Origin: Planctomycetota bacterium
GTDB taxonomy: Bacteria; Planctomycetota; UBA11346
Direction: 5' to 3'
Assembly: GCA_003136555.1 (NCBI GenBank)
Contig: PLEW01000221.1
Span: 1-47,055 of the forward strand
DNA length: 47,055 nucleotides
The position numbers were made by a program, and so were the translations under genes. The notes beneath the pieces were generated by a model. It saw nothing but the letters and a program-made list of their open reading frames with translations, did no database searches and had not been told where the DNA came from. Below are positions 33,377 to 42,844 of the stretch, piece by piece (within the stretch, counting starts at the first letter, position 1; every line of letters starts with the position of its first letter).

Positions 33377-36300
33377 ATGAGTGAGCTACCTATGCTGAAG
33401 GGCCGCTATCGGCTAGGACGGGTGATCGGCGAAGGCGGATTCGGGATCGTCTACGATGGCTATGACGGCACCACCCGCTCACGGGTGGCGATAAAATGCC
33501 TGCAGCACGTCGATCCTGAGCGCGTATTCCGCTTCAAGCGGGAATTCCGCCTTCTGGCCGATTGCCGGCACCCCAACCTGATCAAATATTACGAACTGAT
33601 CGAAGATGGGGAAAACTGGTATCTGGTGATGGAGCATGTCAATGGCACCGACCTGCTCGGCCACATCCGCGGCAGCATCCCCCACGTGCGGGGCGGTATC
33701 ACCCTGACGCTGCCTACCGGCGCCGGCGTGGCCGCCGAGTACACGCCGCCGACGCGTGGCCGCCAACCATCAGCGATCACGACCGTGCGCGAGAACCGTC
33801 ATAGCGCTCGCCAGGTCGTCTCCGCCAGTCCCGACGAGATCGAGCGCCTACGCGGGGTCCTGCCGCAATTGGCCGCGGGTCTGGACCATCTGCACGATGC
33901 GGGACTCGTCCACCGAGACATCACGCCACGCAACATCATGGTCGATAATGACGGGCGACTGGTCATCCTCGACTTCGGTCTCGCACTGGGAGGTGACGAA
34001 CTTGCGCCCAACCAGACTGGCACGCTCGTCGGCACGCCCAAATACATGGCTCCGGAGCAGGCTGCCGGTGAATCGGCGACGCCGCTGTCGGATTGGTATG
34101 CGGTCGGCTGCCTGCTCTATGAGGCGCTCGCCAATGTGCCGCCGTTCAGCGGAGGCGCCTATCAGATCATGCGCGATAAGCGCAGCCAGCCGGCACCTGA
34201 TGTCCTGGATATATGCCCGCTGCTGCCTGGCGATATTGCAACGCTGAGCATGGCTCTGCTCGCGATCGACCCCGGTCGCCGGCCGCTCAATGCCGGTGAT
34301 CAGCTCCGCCGCATCGCCTCTCCGGGAACTGATCCCGAGTCGACGTCCATCCGTATTCTCCCGGAGATCGGCCTGGTTGGCCGCACCGAGCAGCTGAAGC
34401 AGCTCGAGGCGGCACGACGCCAGGTCGAGGAGCTGGCCGGTACCGCCGTTCTGCTGGTCCACGGATCATCTGGCATCGGCAAGTCGGCCCTGGTGAATCA
34501 TTTCCTGCACCGACTCCACGACAGCAGCCATCTGTTGCTACGCAGCCGCTGCTACCAGCACGAATCGCTGCCGTTCAAGGCCATCGATGGGCTGGTGGAT
34601 GCCCTGGGCGAATATCTCAATTCCGCCAACGATGAACTGGTGGGCAGGCTGCTGCCGAACCAGGTCCAGTACCTGGCGCGGCTGTTCCCATCACTGCGTC
34701 TCGTGCCGTTGATCGAGCGCTGCGGCGAGGGTGTCGTCGCGACACTCGATCCCCACGAGATGCGGAGGCGCGGCTTCCAGGCCTTGCGCGACCTGCTCCA
34801 CCGCCTTGCCGAGCGCAAGCGCCTGGTCATCGCCATCGATGACATTCAATGGGGCGATGAAGACAGCATGAACGCGCTGGTCGAGGTGCTCGCACCGCCG
34901 CATCCGCCCTCTCTCCTGCTGGTGATGTGCGCACGCAGCGACGACAGCGGTCCGGTCGTGGCACAGGCACGCAAGGCGATGTCGCAGTCGGGCATCACCC
35001 TCACCGACGTCGAGCTCGGTCCGCTATCGGGAGATGAAGTCGATGAGCTGACGCGGCGGCTGATCCAGCAACGGGGCGGGATCGCCTCGGGCAGCGATCT
35101 CATCACTGCGGTGCACCGAGAATGCGGTGGCCATCCGCTGCTGCTCAACGAGCTGGTCCTTGCCGGCGGTCCGGATGCCAGCGAACAGCATCCGACGCTG
35201 CGTCACCTGCTCGCCCGCCGCCTCGAAGCGCTGCCCACCATCGCCCGCCGACTGCTCGAGTTCGCCGCCATCGCCGGCCGACCGCGACCATTGGCGATCC
35301 TGATGCGGGCGGTGGGAGAAGGCGAGAATATCGCCTCCGCCATGCATCTCCTGGCAGGGGAGCGTTTGATCCGCATGCGCGGAGTCGGCGGCCACGATGA
35401 GGTCGCGATCTATCATGACAAGATCGCCGAGACCAGCCTGCAGCTGATCAATGACGAGCAGACCCGCAATTACCACCTGAGCCTCGCAGAAGCCATTGCC
35501 GCCCTGTGCGATCCTGCCCAGGAGGCCGATGCGCTGGCCACGCACTATCTCGCCGGTGGCGATCGGCTGAAAGCCGTCAACTACGGGATCATCGCCGCAG
35601 ACCACGCCGCGAACACCCTGGCTTTCGACCGTGCCTCCGAGCTCTATCGCATCGTCCTTGGGCTCCTGCCCGCCAATAGCGAGCGGCCGGATCTTCAGCT
35701 CAAGCTCGCCGATGCCCTGGCATATGCCGGCCATGGTCCAGATGCTGCCCGAGCGTACCTCTGCGCAGCCGGGACCACCGAGCCGGTGACCCGACTCCAT
35801 GCATTGGACCGGGCGGCAGGCCAGTACCTGCGTAGCGGCTACATGGACGATGGGCTGCGTGCGGCACGTGCCGTGCTCTCGGAGGTCGGCGTCCCCTGGC
35901 ATACCAACTCCCTCTCGGCCCTCATATCGCTGCTCTTCCGGCGCCTGCGCATCCGCTGGCGCGGGATCGCCTTCAAGGAACGGCAGGTCGACGATATCCC
36001 CGCTGATGGTCTGGCCCGCATGGATGTGCTGTGGTCCCTCGGCCATGGCCTTGGTGGTGTCGACACGGTCCGGGGCGCCGAATTCCATTCCCGCCACCTG
36101 CTCATGGCGCTCAACTTTGGCGATCCCTACCGCATCAGCCGCGGCCTTGCGTGGGAGGCGATCCTCACCGCTGCGGAAGGGGGGGCAGGGGGCCGGCTCC
36201 GTGCCCGCGAGCTCATCGACAAAGGCCATGCGCTCGCACGCCGTCTGCACAACGAACATGCGGCAGCGTGGAATTGGGCGGCCGAGGCCTACTCCTACTG

Positions 36301-37165
36301 GTGCGAAGGGCGCTGGACCGACGCCGTGTCCTGCTGCGAGGAAGCGGCACGACGTTACCGTGAGAAGTGCCTGGATATCACCTGGGAGCTGGGCTCGGTG
36401 TATGCCTGGTGCTGGATGCCGGTCCTGTGCTATAGCGGCCAGTTCGCGAAACTGCGTATGCTGGTCACCCAGGTCGAGCGCGAATTCGGACAACTTGGCG
36501 ATCTCTACACGCTGGTCACCATGGCGACCGTGGTCAAACCCTGGCTCACGCTGCTCGATGGCGATCCTGAGCGGGCACGAAGCGAATCCGCCCAGGCGGT
36601 GGCGCAATGGTCGCGCCAGCATTGGCATCTGCAGCACCTCTTCGATCTCATGACCCGTGCGCGTACGCTGCTCTATGACGGCGACGGCCTGGGGGCATTG
36701 CAGGCGCTCGAACGGGATTGGCCACGCTATCGTTCCAGCATGCAGAATCGTCTGCAGCTCAAGCGCATGTTCATGCATGGGCTGCGTGCTCAGGCCGTGG
36801 TCATGGCCTGCGTGCAAGGCACCATCCCGGCAACGCGGATACGTGAGGCCGCGTCCTATGCTCGCAAACTCGAAGATGAAGGCACGCGCTGGGCATCGGC
36901 CTATGCCGCCTCGGTCCGCGCGGCGATCCTGGTGCTGGACATGCACCGGGAGCAGGCCCAGACCGCTTATCGCGCGGTCGCCGATGAATTCCATGAGGCA
37001 GGCATGGTGGTCCACGCCGCCGCCGCTCGCCGACGTGCTGCGGAGCTGATGAAAGGCGAGTTCGCAGCAGAGGCATTACGTGCTGCGGACCATGAGCTTC
37101 GCCAATTGGGTGCAGCCGATCCTGCGCGTTTCGCAGCCGCGTGTGTCGCCGGCATGCCGCCCTAG
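33377..37165 (+). CDS. Ser/Thr protein kinase - AAA-type ATPase - repeat regulator
   Basis: A 1262-residue cytoplasmic signalling protein. ATG 33377 is preferred over the GTG one codon earlier. The kinase domain covers residues about 10-315: Gly-rich loop GEGGFG, VAIK lysine (residue 40), DFG (DFGLALG, about 199) and APE (MAPEQ). An insertion of some 50 residues (about 100-155) precedes helix E. The catalytic loop reads HRDITPRN, with Thr where Lys of HRDLKPxN is normal. An ATPase domain begins at about 335 (GLVGRTEQL), with Walker A GSSGIGKS and Walker B VIAIDDIQWGDED, as in LuxR/MalT-like and PknB-AAA fusions. From about 690 to the end there are TPR-like helical repeats. No membrane segment is seen. 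The combination suggests stress or developmental signalling; the ligand is unknown. Confidence 0.9.
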   Translation: MSELPMLKGRYRLGRVIGEGGFGIVYDGYDGTTRSRVAIKCLQHVDPERVFRFKREFRLLADCRHPNLIKYYELIEDGENWYLVMEHVNGTDLLGHIRGSIPHVRGGITLTLPTGAGVAAEYTPPTRGRQPSAITTVRENRHSARQVVSASPDEIERLRGVLPQLAAGLDHLHDAGLVHRDITPRNIMVDNDGRLVILDFGLALGGDELAPNQTGTLVGTPKYMAPEQAAGESATPLSDWYAVGCLLYEALANVPPFSGGAYQIMRDKRSQPAPDVLDICPLLPGDIATLSMALLAIDPGRRPLNAGDQLRRIASPGTDPESTSIRILPEIGLVGRTEQLKQLEAARRQVEELAGTAVLLVHGSSGIGKSALVNHFLHRLHDSSHLLLRSRCYQHESLPFKAIDGLVDALGEYLNSANDELVGRLLPNQVQYLARLFPSLRLVPLIERCGEGVVATLDPHEMRRRGFQALRDLLHRLAERKRLVIAIDDIQWGDEDSMNALVEVLAPPHPPSLLLVMCARSDDSGPVVAQARKAMSQSGITLTDVELGPLSGDEVDELTRRLIQQRGGIASGSDLITAVHRECGGHPLLLNELVLAGGPDASEQHPTLRHLLARRLEALPTIARRLLEFAAIAGRPRPLAILMRAVGEGENIASAMHLLAGERLIRMRGVGGHDEVAIYHDKIAETSLQLINDEQTRNYHLSLAEAIAALCDPAQEADALATHYLAGGDRLKAVNYGIIAADHAANTLAFDRASELYRIVLGLLPANSERPDLQLKLADALAYAGHGPDAARAYLCAAGTTEPVTRLHALDRAAGQYLRSGYMDDGLRAARAVLSEVGVPWHTNSLSALISLLFRRLRIRWRGIAFKERQVDDIPADGLARMDVLWSLGHGLGGVDTVRGAEFHSRHLLMALNFGDPYRISRGLAWEAILTAAEGGAGGRLRARELIDKGHALARRLHNEHAAAWNWAAEAYSYWCEGRWTDAVSCCEEAARRYREKCLDITWELGSVYAWCWMPVLCYSGQFAKLRMLVTQVEREFGQLGDLYTLVTMATVVKPWLTLLDGDPERARSESAQAVAQWSRQHWHLQHLFDLMTRARTLLYDGDGLGALQALERDWPRYRSSMQNRLQLKRMFMHGLRAQAVVMACVQGTIPATRIREAASYARKLEDEGTRWASAYAASVRAAILVLDMHREQAQTAYRAVADEFHEAGMVVHAAAARRRAAELMKGEFAAEALRAADHELRQLGAADPARFAAACVAGMPP

Positions 37166-37183
37166 GCGGTCAGCAGGGGCGGC

Positions 37184-38863
37184 TCATTCCTCGTCGAGGG
37201 TGATGACCTTGACCCGGATCGAACCGCTGGCGGAGTACGGCCGGCCACGGGGGAAGTTGGCGTAGAAGCACAAATCGCCATCGCCGGTGATCAGACCCGG
37301 CTTCTTGCCCGGAGTGCTGCCTACGCCGACCTGCAGGTCGCCCCACCGGCGCCCTGTGCTATCATCCCCGGCCGCGGTGCAGGTGAACTCCATGCGCCTG
37401 ATCGCCGATGCATTGGACCAGGTTTCGGTGGGGTGGGGGACGACACGATAGGTCACGCCTGCGACCAGGCGGAAGCTGGTCTCGGTGCGGAGACGTGTCG
37501 CCTGGATCTCGAACATCGGAGCCCTGAGCTTCTCCCACTGTACGGCAGTGATGTGATCGTAGTCGAAATTCGCAGGCAGCGGCAGGAGATTGTGCAGTTC
37601 CTCGAGCCGCTTCTCCATCACCGCATGATTGATGCCTTTGGTCGCCGGCTCGGCCAATTCGTACCAGTAGGCTGCCCGCGCCAGGAGGCTGAGACGGGAG
37701 GTCGTGTTGTTCTTCTTCCCGGCATCATACCACAGGTCGGCGATCTCCCCTTGCTGCGCCGGAACTGTCGGATTGGCGAGTTCCATGTCCGCGAGCTTGG
37801 CAAGCCCCTTGTCGGAACCTCGGCTCAGCAATGGCAATCCGGTCTTCAGATCGCCTGCCTCGAAGGTGAAATACTTGCCCGCATTGGTGTTGGCATCGCC
37901 GTCATCGGGGCTGTCCAGCAGTTTGTCCAGGTATTGCACCACATTCAGGTTGACGTGCGCCAACGCCGCCTTCTTGGCGGCAAGGGCATCGATACCGATG
38001 AATGAGGCGGCCAACAGATCCACGGCGGTGATGACATGCTCAGGATCATGCTGCGCGATGGCGACATCGCGTGCCTCGCTGAAGAGGGCGAAGCGCAGTT
38101 GGGGGTTGTCGGCCGTCTCCTGCCCCTGGCTCAGCAGTTTGGCGATTAGCGCCTGGCGCTGCTTGGGCTTGGTCTTGGCGTAGTCATCCTTGAGCAGATC
38201 CCGCACCGTCGCGACGGCCGTCTTCAGCGCCTCCGGGCTGGGGGGGTCCTGCTTGGTGCCGTTGGTGACCGACTTGCTGAACAGCGTTTCGCGTTTGCGG
38301 GTGTTGGCATCGCCCAGGTTTTGCGCATAGCGTTGCTGGGCATCGAGACTCAAGCGCTGGGATTTCAGGCTGATCTCGCTGCCCTGGAACCGCTCCGCCA
38401 CTTCGAAGAAATGGATGGCGATCTCCATCTGGTCATCCGGGTGCTTGTCGGCAAAAGCCTGAGCCCGGTCGAAATAGGCTTGTGCCTCGCTTGCTGGCAC
38501 GGCAGTGGCGGCCACTTGATCGACCTTTGCCAGTGCCGTCTGCACCGACGCATCCTGATGCTTCTGCGCCACGTACTCGGTCAACGAATCCAGGTTCATG
38601 CGCTTCTTGCACCAGAAGATATTGGCCTGCAGATCGCAAACCTTATCCTGGTCATGCGTTTTGTCATAATACGCCAGTGCCGCGCCGAAATCGATGGCGG
38701 CATCGACGATGCGCTTTGGCTCGGTGTCCGATTCCCGCATGGCAGCTTTGGCCTGGCTGATGAGGGCCTCGGCCTCGGCTTCCGTAGTTGGATCGGCAGC
38801 ACACAAGGGCAGACACATAGTCAGTAACAGCAATGACACAAGGCGCATACGCAGGTCCCGCAT
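37184..38863 (-). CDS. Secreted helical-repeat protein, planctomycete type, with C-terminal lectin-like domain
   Basis: A 559-residue exported protein starting at 38863 (or 38848) with signal segment RLVSLLLLTMCLPLCAA. The body is alpha-helical with TPR/Sel1-like character. LPLLSRGSDKGLAKLADMEL, GEIADLWYDAGKK and RAAYWYELAEPATKGINHAV form a pattern I associate with large secreted proteins of planctomycetes. The last 120 residues are a beta domain (GVTYRVVPHPTETW, then GRRWGDLQVGVGS and a GDGDLCFYANF segment) resembling the PA-IL (LecA)-like galactose-lectin fold; sugar binding is only inferred. It is convergent with the kinase gene, with 18 bp between the stops. No catalytic motif is visible. 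The first Met choice is uncertain because no ribosome site is clear. Confidence 0.72.
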   Translation of the reverse strand: MRDLRMRLVSLLLLTMCLPLCAADPTTEAEAEALISQAKAAMRESDTEPKRIVDAAIDFGAALAYYDKTHDQDKVCDLQANIFWCKKRMNLDSLTEYVAQKHQDASVQTALAKVDQVAATAVPASEAQAYFDRAQAFADKHPDDQMEIAIHFFEVAERFQGSEISLKSQRLSLDAQQRYAQNLGDANTRKRETLFSKSVTNGTKQDPPSPEALKTAVATVRDLLKDDYAKTKPKQRQALIAKLLSQGQETADNPQLRFALFSEARDVAIAQHDPEHVITAVDLLAASFIGIDALAAKKAALAHVNLNVVQYLDKLLDSPDDGDANTNAGKYFTFEAGDLKTGLPLLSRGSDKGLAKLADMELANPTVPAQQGEIADLWYDAGKKNNTTSRLSLLARAAYWYELAEPATKGINHAVMEKRLEELHNLLPLPANFDYDHITAVQWEKLRAPMFEIQATRLRTETSFRLVAGVTYRVVPHPTETWSNASAIRRMEFTCTAAGDDSTGRRWGDLQVGVGSTPGKKPGLITGDGDLCFYANFPRGRPYSASGSIRVKVITLDEE

Positions 38864-39484
38864 GATTGATTGTCGAGAAGAACCGGTCAAGGGCAAGAAT
38901 GGAGGCCGTGGCACGGGGTGTTCACACCTCCAGATCGTAACCTGCTGGGATACCATGCCGTTGAGTCCTGTGTGCCGCGCGCACAGGTGCGTCCCGCGTC
39001 GGTCATTTGTGCCATCCATAGCGGCATCATGGCGTTCAGCGACAGGGAGATTTCCGCAACTTAAGCGCTCAACACTGGCGCTGATGCCACCCATGCTCGA
39101 GTGGTACGCATCGTGGACAGCAGGCCCTGATGAACGGTTGAGGTGCCACATCATGATGAGATACCCAGGTGTCCGCACAGTGCTGATTGGTCGCGGCATT
39201 TGGCGTAGCAGGAGGCGGCCGCATCCTCAGACGTGGATGGCGAACCTGCGCGCGAGCACGAGTGCGTTCTGGCTTCCCTCCCGTCGCGCACGGATCCATT
39301 GCGTACCTAAGTAATCACCAGCCGGAGGTGCGCCGTCGCAGAGCAAGCCCCACGACTTAGGCATGAAAGAGCACCGTGAGTGACAGGTCATGAAGGTCAT
39401 AGATGAGTGGATAGCCGACCACGACCACGCAGCAGGCCATCGGTGTCGACGATCCCCTGCATTCCCATCGATAAGGACCCGTCC
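38864..39484. other. 621-bp intergenic region, no gene recognised
   Basis: It lies between divergent secreted-protein genes. Open frames on either strand have His/Arg/Ser-rich translations typical of non-coding DNA. No hairpin, repeat or promoter pair stands out apart from the AAGGA ribosome site directly before the next gene. Confidence 0.35.
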
Positions 39485-39892
39485 ATGCGCCTACTCTCCG
39501 CCATGACCATCGTACTCTTCGGCCTGGTGCTGCTGGCCGGACCCTTGGTTGCTGGAGATCCGCCTGGAGCCGCAAAGACGACCCCAGGCCAGGCCCAGGG
39601 GACCCAACAATCGGGGAAGGGCACCATCATCTCGATTGACGCCTCTGCAGGCACGATCGACTTCCGCATCACCGATGATCAGGGGAAGAATGCGACCACC
39701 ATGGTCCTGACGATCACGGCGACCACGACCATTACCAAGAACAAGAAGACGGCGACCGTTGACAACCTCAAGGTCGGCGATTCCGCCACGTTCACATTTA
39801 CCTCGACTATCGATCCGAGCGCGGGTACGGCACTGACGATCAATGCGCTCAAGCCCAAGGGTAGAAGCAAGAAGGGCGCACCGGCCAATTAG
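39485..39892 (+). CDS. Small secreted beta-rich protein, DUF5666-like
   Basis: A 135-residue exported protein. The ATG at 39485 follows AAGGA by about 8 nt and opens into signal peptide LLSAMTIVLFGLVLLAGPLVAG. A Gln/Thr/Gly-rich linker leads to a single beta domain: GTIISIDASAGTIDFRITDD, then TMVLTITATTTITKNKK and NLKVGDSATFTFTS. This follows the general rhythm of DUF5666-type OB-like domains (x-G-x-V-x-x-I-D, T-x-I, V-G-D-x-V). The C-terminus is strongly basic (PKGRSKKGAPAN). Function is unknown; the family pattern is only a weak match. The gene stands alone. Confidence 0.7.
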   Translation: MRLLSAMTIVLFGLVLLAGPLVAGDPPGAAKTTPGQAQGTQQSGKGTIISIDASAGTIDFRITDDQGKNATTMVLTITATTTITKNKKTATVDNLKVGDSATFTFTSTIDPSAGTALTINALKPKGRSKKGAPAN

Positions 39893-40463
39893 GCCACGCC
39901 CAACTGTGTGACAGCCCAGGGGTCCACCTTGTTGTCCTCGAAGGCTCCACGGCGCGCTCGAGATGGAGGTCGTGCCCCTAGCGGTTCAAAAGACAGGAGC
40001 GTACCGTAGGTAATCGCAGGTGCGCGACCCTGTGCAGACAGGTGGCGCTTGACAGACTCGCCAAATGAAGGGTATCTTCGTTTGGAAGGTCAGGGCCGGA
40101 TCAGCCATCAGGCACAGAGCGAGGCGCTGGGAGACACCAACCACGCCGCACGACATTCGGCCGCAGTCCTGTTGTCCTCGCGATGCGACCCCTGGTCAGC
40201 CAGGTGGACATCCGGCCCTGCTTCCATTCTTTCTCCTGACCGCACTACGCGGCAGGGGCAGGCCAAGCGCAACGGCAGCGCCCATCATGGTTGATGATGC
40301 TGCACGCGGTGATGAGACCGTTGGCGATTCGCTCATCGCGACTGAAACCACCATTTTTCAATGACATGGGATCGTCCATGGACGGTCAGCAGGATGGCGA
40401 TCAAAGGACGCGCCTGAGCTGCGATTTTTCGCTGACGTTCCGCCGGACGGAGAGCGTGAGCGC
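39893..40463. other. 571-bp convergent intergenic region
   Basis: It lies between two convergent genes, yet is much longer than a terminator region needs. It holds one strong -35-like hexamer (see 40049-40078) but no convincing coding frame. A small RNA or a degraded gene could explain the space. Confidence 0.3.
40049..40078 (+). promoter_or_regulatory. Candidate sigma-70 promoter without a recognised gene
   Basis: A perfect TTGACA at 40049-40054 is followed after 18 nt by TATCTT at 40073-40078 (4 of 6 to consensus). It points into the intergenic space between two convergent genes. The frames downstream (for example from ATG 40065) read as Arg/Pro-rich non-protein sequence. Confidence 0.35.
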
Positions 40464-41636
40464 TCAGGGCGTCTTGGTTGCCGTAGATGTCGACCCGGAC
40501 GGTGCCGGGCCTGCCACCGGTGAGGCCGAGGGGGGTGCACTGGGCTTGGCGGGATCGGCTGCAGGCGCTCCAGCTGGGCCAGCGGTCTTGGTCAATTGAT
40601 TCAGATCAGCCTGAGCCTGGTCCATATCCTTCACCGCAGTAACACGACTCGCGGTCAGATCCTTCGTCTTCTTGTCCGCCGTCTTCTTTTCATCGGTCAG
40701 AGCGGCAATCTTCGCTTTGCATTGACTCACGACATCATCAGCACCGACGGCCGCATCACGAGCGGCATAGTACGCCTTCTGGGTATCGCTCACATTCTGA
40801 CTCAGCTGGGCCATATTGGGGGCTGGGTTGTTAGGCCCATAGCCACCGGGCGGCCGAGGCTGATTGCGCGCCGAATCGAACGCCCGCTGCGCCGCATCGT
40901 AGGCCGATTTGGCCGCCGTGGCTGCCTGGACGAGTGCCTGAGCAGCCGCCTGCTCCTTGGTCACCTTGGCCACGTCAGCATCCAGGAGCGGAGCACGCTT
41001 CTTGATGGCATCCAACTGGCGATCGATGCTGGCAAGATGGGCCGTTTTGTCATCGAGCGCCTTCTGAGCGGTCTGGACGGCAAGCTGTTCCTTCATCGTC
41101 GCACGCAAGGCGTTAGCTTCGTCAATAGTCATGATCTTGCCCTGGAAGCGCTCCTTGCCTTGGCTCGCCAGCCACTCGCTCTCCTTGACCCATTTCCCGT
41201 CGACTTCAGCAAGGCCGAGATCCTGCAGCAGTCTGCGGGCCCCATCTGAACTGGTGTCTATCGCCAGCGTCTTCTTGGCCTCCTCGATGGCGTGATCGGT
41301 CAGGACCTGATCCTTGCACCAGCGCGCCAGCGTCAGGTGATCATCAGCGCTCTTGGCTGCCCCGCTCTTGCTGTTGTAGACATCCTCGGGATTCGCCATC
41401 TTGACGACATTGACAATGTCATCGCGCTTATATCCGATCGTGATCGACATCGGGGCACCGGACTTGGATGCCAAGGTCGATTTCACCGTAACGGCCGCGT
41501 CATCTTCACTGACGAGTTCGCCCTTGACCACACGTCCATCGACGAGGTGGAGTTCAACCTGTTGCGCAGCATGGACATATGGCGCTGCCAGGAGGGTGAA
41601 CAACGCACTGGCAGCGAGCAGACGTAACCTAGGCAT
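40464..41636 (-). CDS. Secreted coiled-coil protein, planctomycete type
   Basis: A 390-residue exported protein. The ATG at 41636 is preceded by GGAG at 7 nt and opens into signal peptide RLRLLAASALFTLLAAPYVHA. The mature N-terminus, VELHLVDGRVVKGELVSEDD, resembles the SH3/Lsm-like start of many planctomycete secreted proteins. LGLAEVDGKWVKESEWLASQ with RFQGKIMTIDEA follows the repeated x-G-x-W-V/x-G-x-x-M motif of the same proteins. Residues about 175-360 are an Ala/Lys/Gln-rich coiled coil with a Pro/Gly/Asn interruption near the middle (RPPGGYGPNNPAPN). The C-terminus is a Pro/Ala/Ser-rich tail of about 45 residues. A structural or envelope role is inferred; no enzyme motif is seen. Confidence 0.75.
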   Translation of the reverse strand: MPRLRLLAASALFTLLAAPYVHAAQQVELHLVDGRVVKGELVSEDDAAVTVKSTLASKSGAPMSITIGYKRDDIVNVVKMANPEDVYNSKSGAAKSADDHLTLARWCKDQVLTDHAIEEAKKTLAIDTSSDGARRLLQDLGLAEVDGKWVKESEWLASQGKERFQGKIMTIDEANALRATMKEQLAVQTAQKALDDKTAHLASIDRQLDAIKKRAPLLDADVAKVTKEQAAAQALVQAATAAKSAYDAAQRAFDSARNQPRPPGGYGPNNPAPNMAQLSQNVSDTQKAYYAARDAAVGADDVVSQCKAKIAALTDEKKTADKKTKDLTASRVTAVKDMDQAQADLNQLTKTAGPAGAPAADPAKPSAPPSASPVAGPAPSGSTSTATKTP

Positions 41637-42054
41637 CGATACTCCGGTGTCAGGCACAAGAGGTCTAGGAAGACGGTGCTGTCTCATCGGAACTGCTCCC
41701 GACGTCCAGTGGTATGTCGTTCACGCTCGCGGCAGCGCACCAGACAGTATGTACATGTGCCGGCCACGTGGGGACCGTACCAAGGTACGCTACCCATGAT
41801 TCTCAGACCGAGTTCGGCAGGCCTGACGCGTGTGCTCGGGTCTCTGTGGTAGAGAAGCATGCCGAGACTGGTGGTGGATGTTGAGGTCTCTGGTTCAGGA
41901 CGGCAGAGAGGCAAGATCACTGCTGTCCAACTAAGGACGACGTAAAAACGATAGACGACTGGTATTTACCGCGTGATATGCATAGATGAAAGTGAAACGA
42001 TTTCAATGCAGAATGCCCTCCTGGGGCTGATTCAGCCCCTTGACAGGGGGCTCC
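41637..42054. other. Intergenic region with hairpin before the transposase remnant
   Basis: No gene is seen in these 418 bp. At 42023-42039 GGGGCTG and CAGCCCC form a 7-bp stem with an ATT loop, 16 bp before the transposase start. It may belong to the left end of the insertion element. The region around 41940-42010 is AT-rich compared with the surroundings. No terminal inverted repeat or target duplication could be fixed. Confidence 0.35.
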
Positions 42055-42844
42055 ATGCATACCGGACGGCTTGTGTTCGCTCAGGTTATGGACCTGTTGC
42101 CCTTGCGGGATCTCCATTGATGTGCGAAGCGATATCCGGATCGACGGCCATCGCGAACTTTCTCCTGTCTGGATCAGTTTTTGTGCATGGCCTTCGCCCA
42201 ATTGACCTGCCGGGAGAGCCTGCGGGACATCGAGTCCTGTCTGCGGGCAGTTCCCGCCAAGCTCTACCACCTGGGAATTCGCGGCACCGTCTCGCGTACG
42301 ACCTTGGCCTATGCGAACGAGCAACGGGATTGGCGAGTCTTTGCCGGCTTCGCCCAACTGCTGATTGCCGAGGCTCGGGGAACTTTATGGCAAGGACACA
42401 ACTGTTGCCGACCTCACGCAGACGCTTTACGCGTTGGATTCTACGACCATCGACCTCTGCTTGGAACTTTTCCCGTGGGCAAAGTTCCGCAGGACAAAGG
42501 CGGCTGTAAAACTGCATACGCTGGTCGACTTGCGCGGTTCTATTCCGACGTTCATCCACATAACCGACGGGAAAATCCACGATGTCAACGCTCTGGACTA
42601 GATCATTCCAGAGCCCGGTGCCTATTACATCATGGACCGGGATTACCAGGATCTTGAGCGATTCCATCGACTCCATTTGGCAGGTTCGTTCTTCGTCACG
42701 CGTCCCAAGACGACATTGCTGCTGCGCCGCATTCAATCCCTGCCCATCGACAAAACCACTGGAGTGAGGTCGGACTGGATCGTCAAGGCAGACGGCGTGA
42801 CGACGGCTAGCCCAACACGGTGTCCCATGTATTGGAATAGTTGA
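42055..42844 (+). pseudogene. Decayed IS4-family transposase (DUF4372 type), truncated
   Basis: The translation matches IS4-family transposases with N-terminal DUF4372: HTGRLVFAQVMDLLP, SFSCLDQFLCMAFAQLTCRE, SLRDIESCLRAVPAKLYHLG and TVSRTTLAYANEQRDWRVFA. The DDE domain begins with YALDSTTIDLCLELFPWAKF, then TKAAVKLHTLVDLRGSIPTF and YIMDRDYQDLERF. Lesions are an in-frame TGA at 42118-42120, a one-base frameshift near 42380 (a run of G in CTCGGGGAAC), and an in-frame TAG at 42599-42601. Similarity stops at about 42810, so roughly the last third of the DDE domain, including the final Glu, is missing. It cannot encode an active transposase. Confidence 0.88.

Noticed and set aside
35024-37015. 663-codon minus-strand open frame opposite the kinase gene
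   Set aside because: Composition and lack of any motif mark it as an antisense shadow of high-GC coding DNA; the same holds for 19341-21215 and 31918-33321.
40065-40364. 99-codon frame after the candidate promoter
   Set aside because: Arg/Pro/Cys-rich translation with no hydrophobic core and no ribosome site; likely non-coding.
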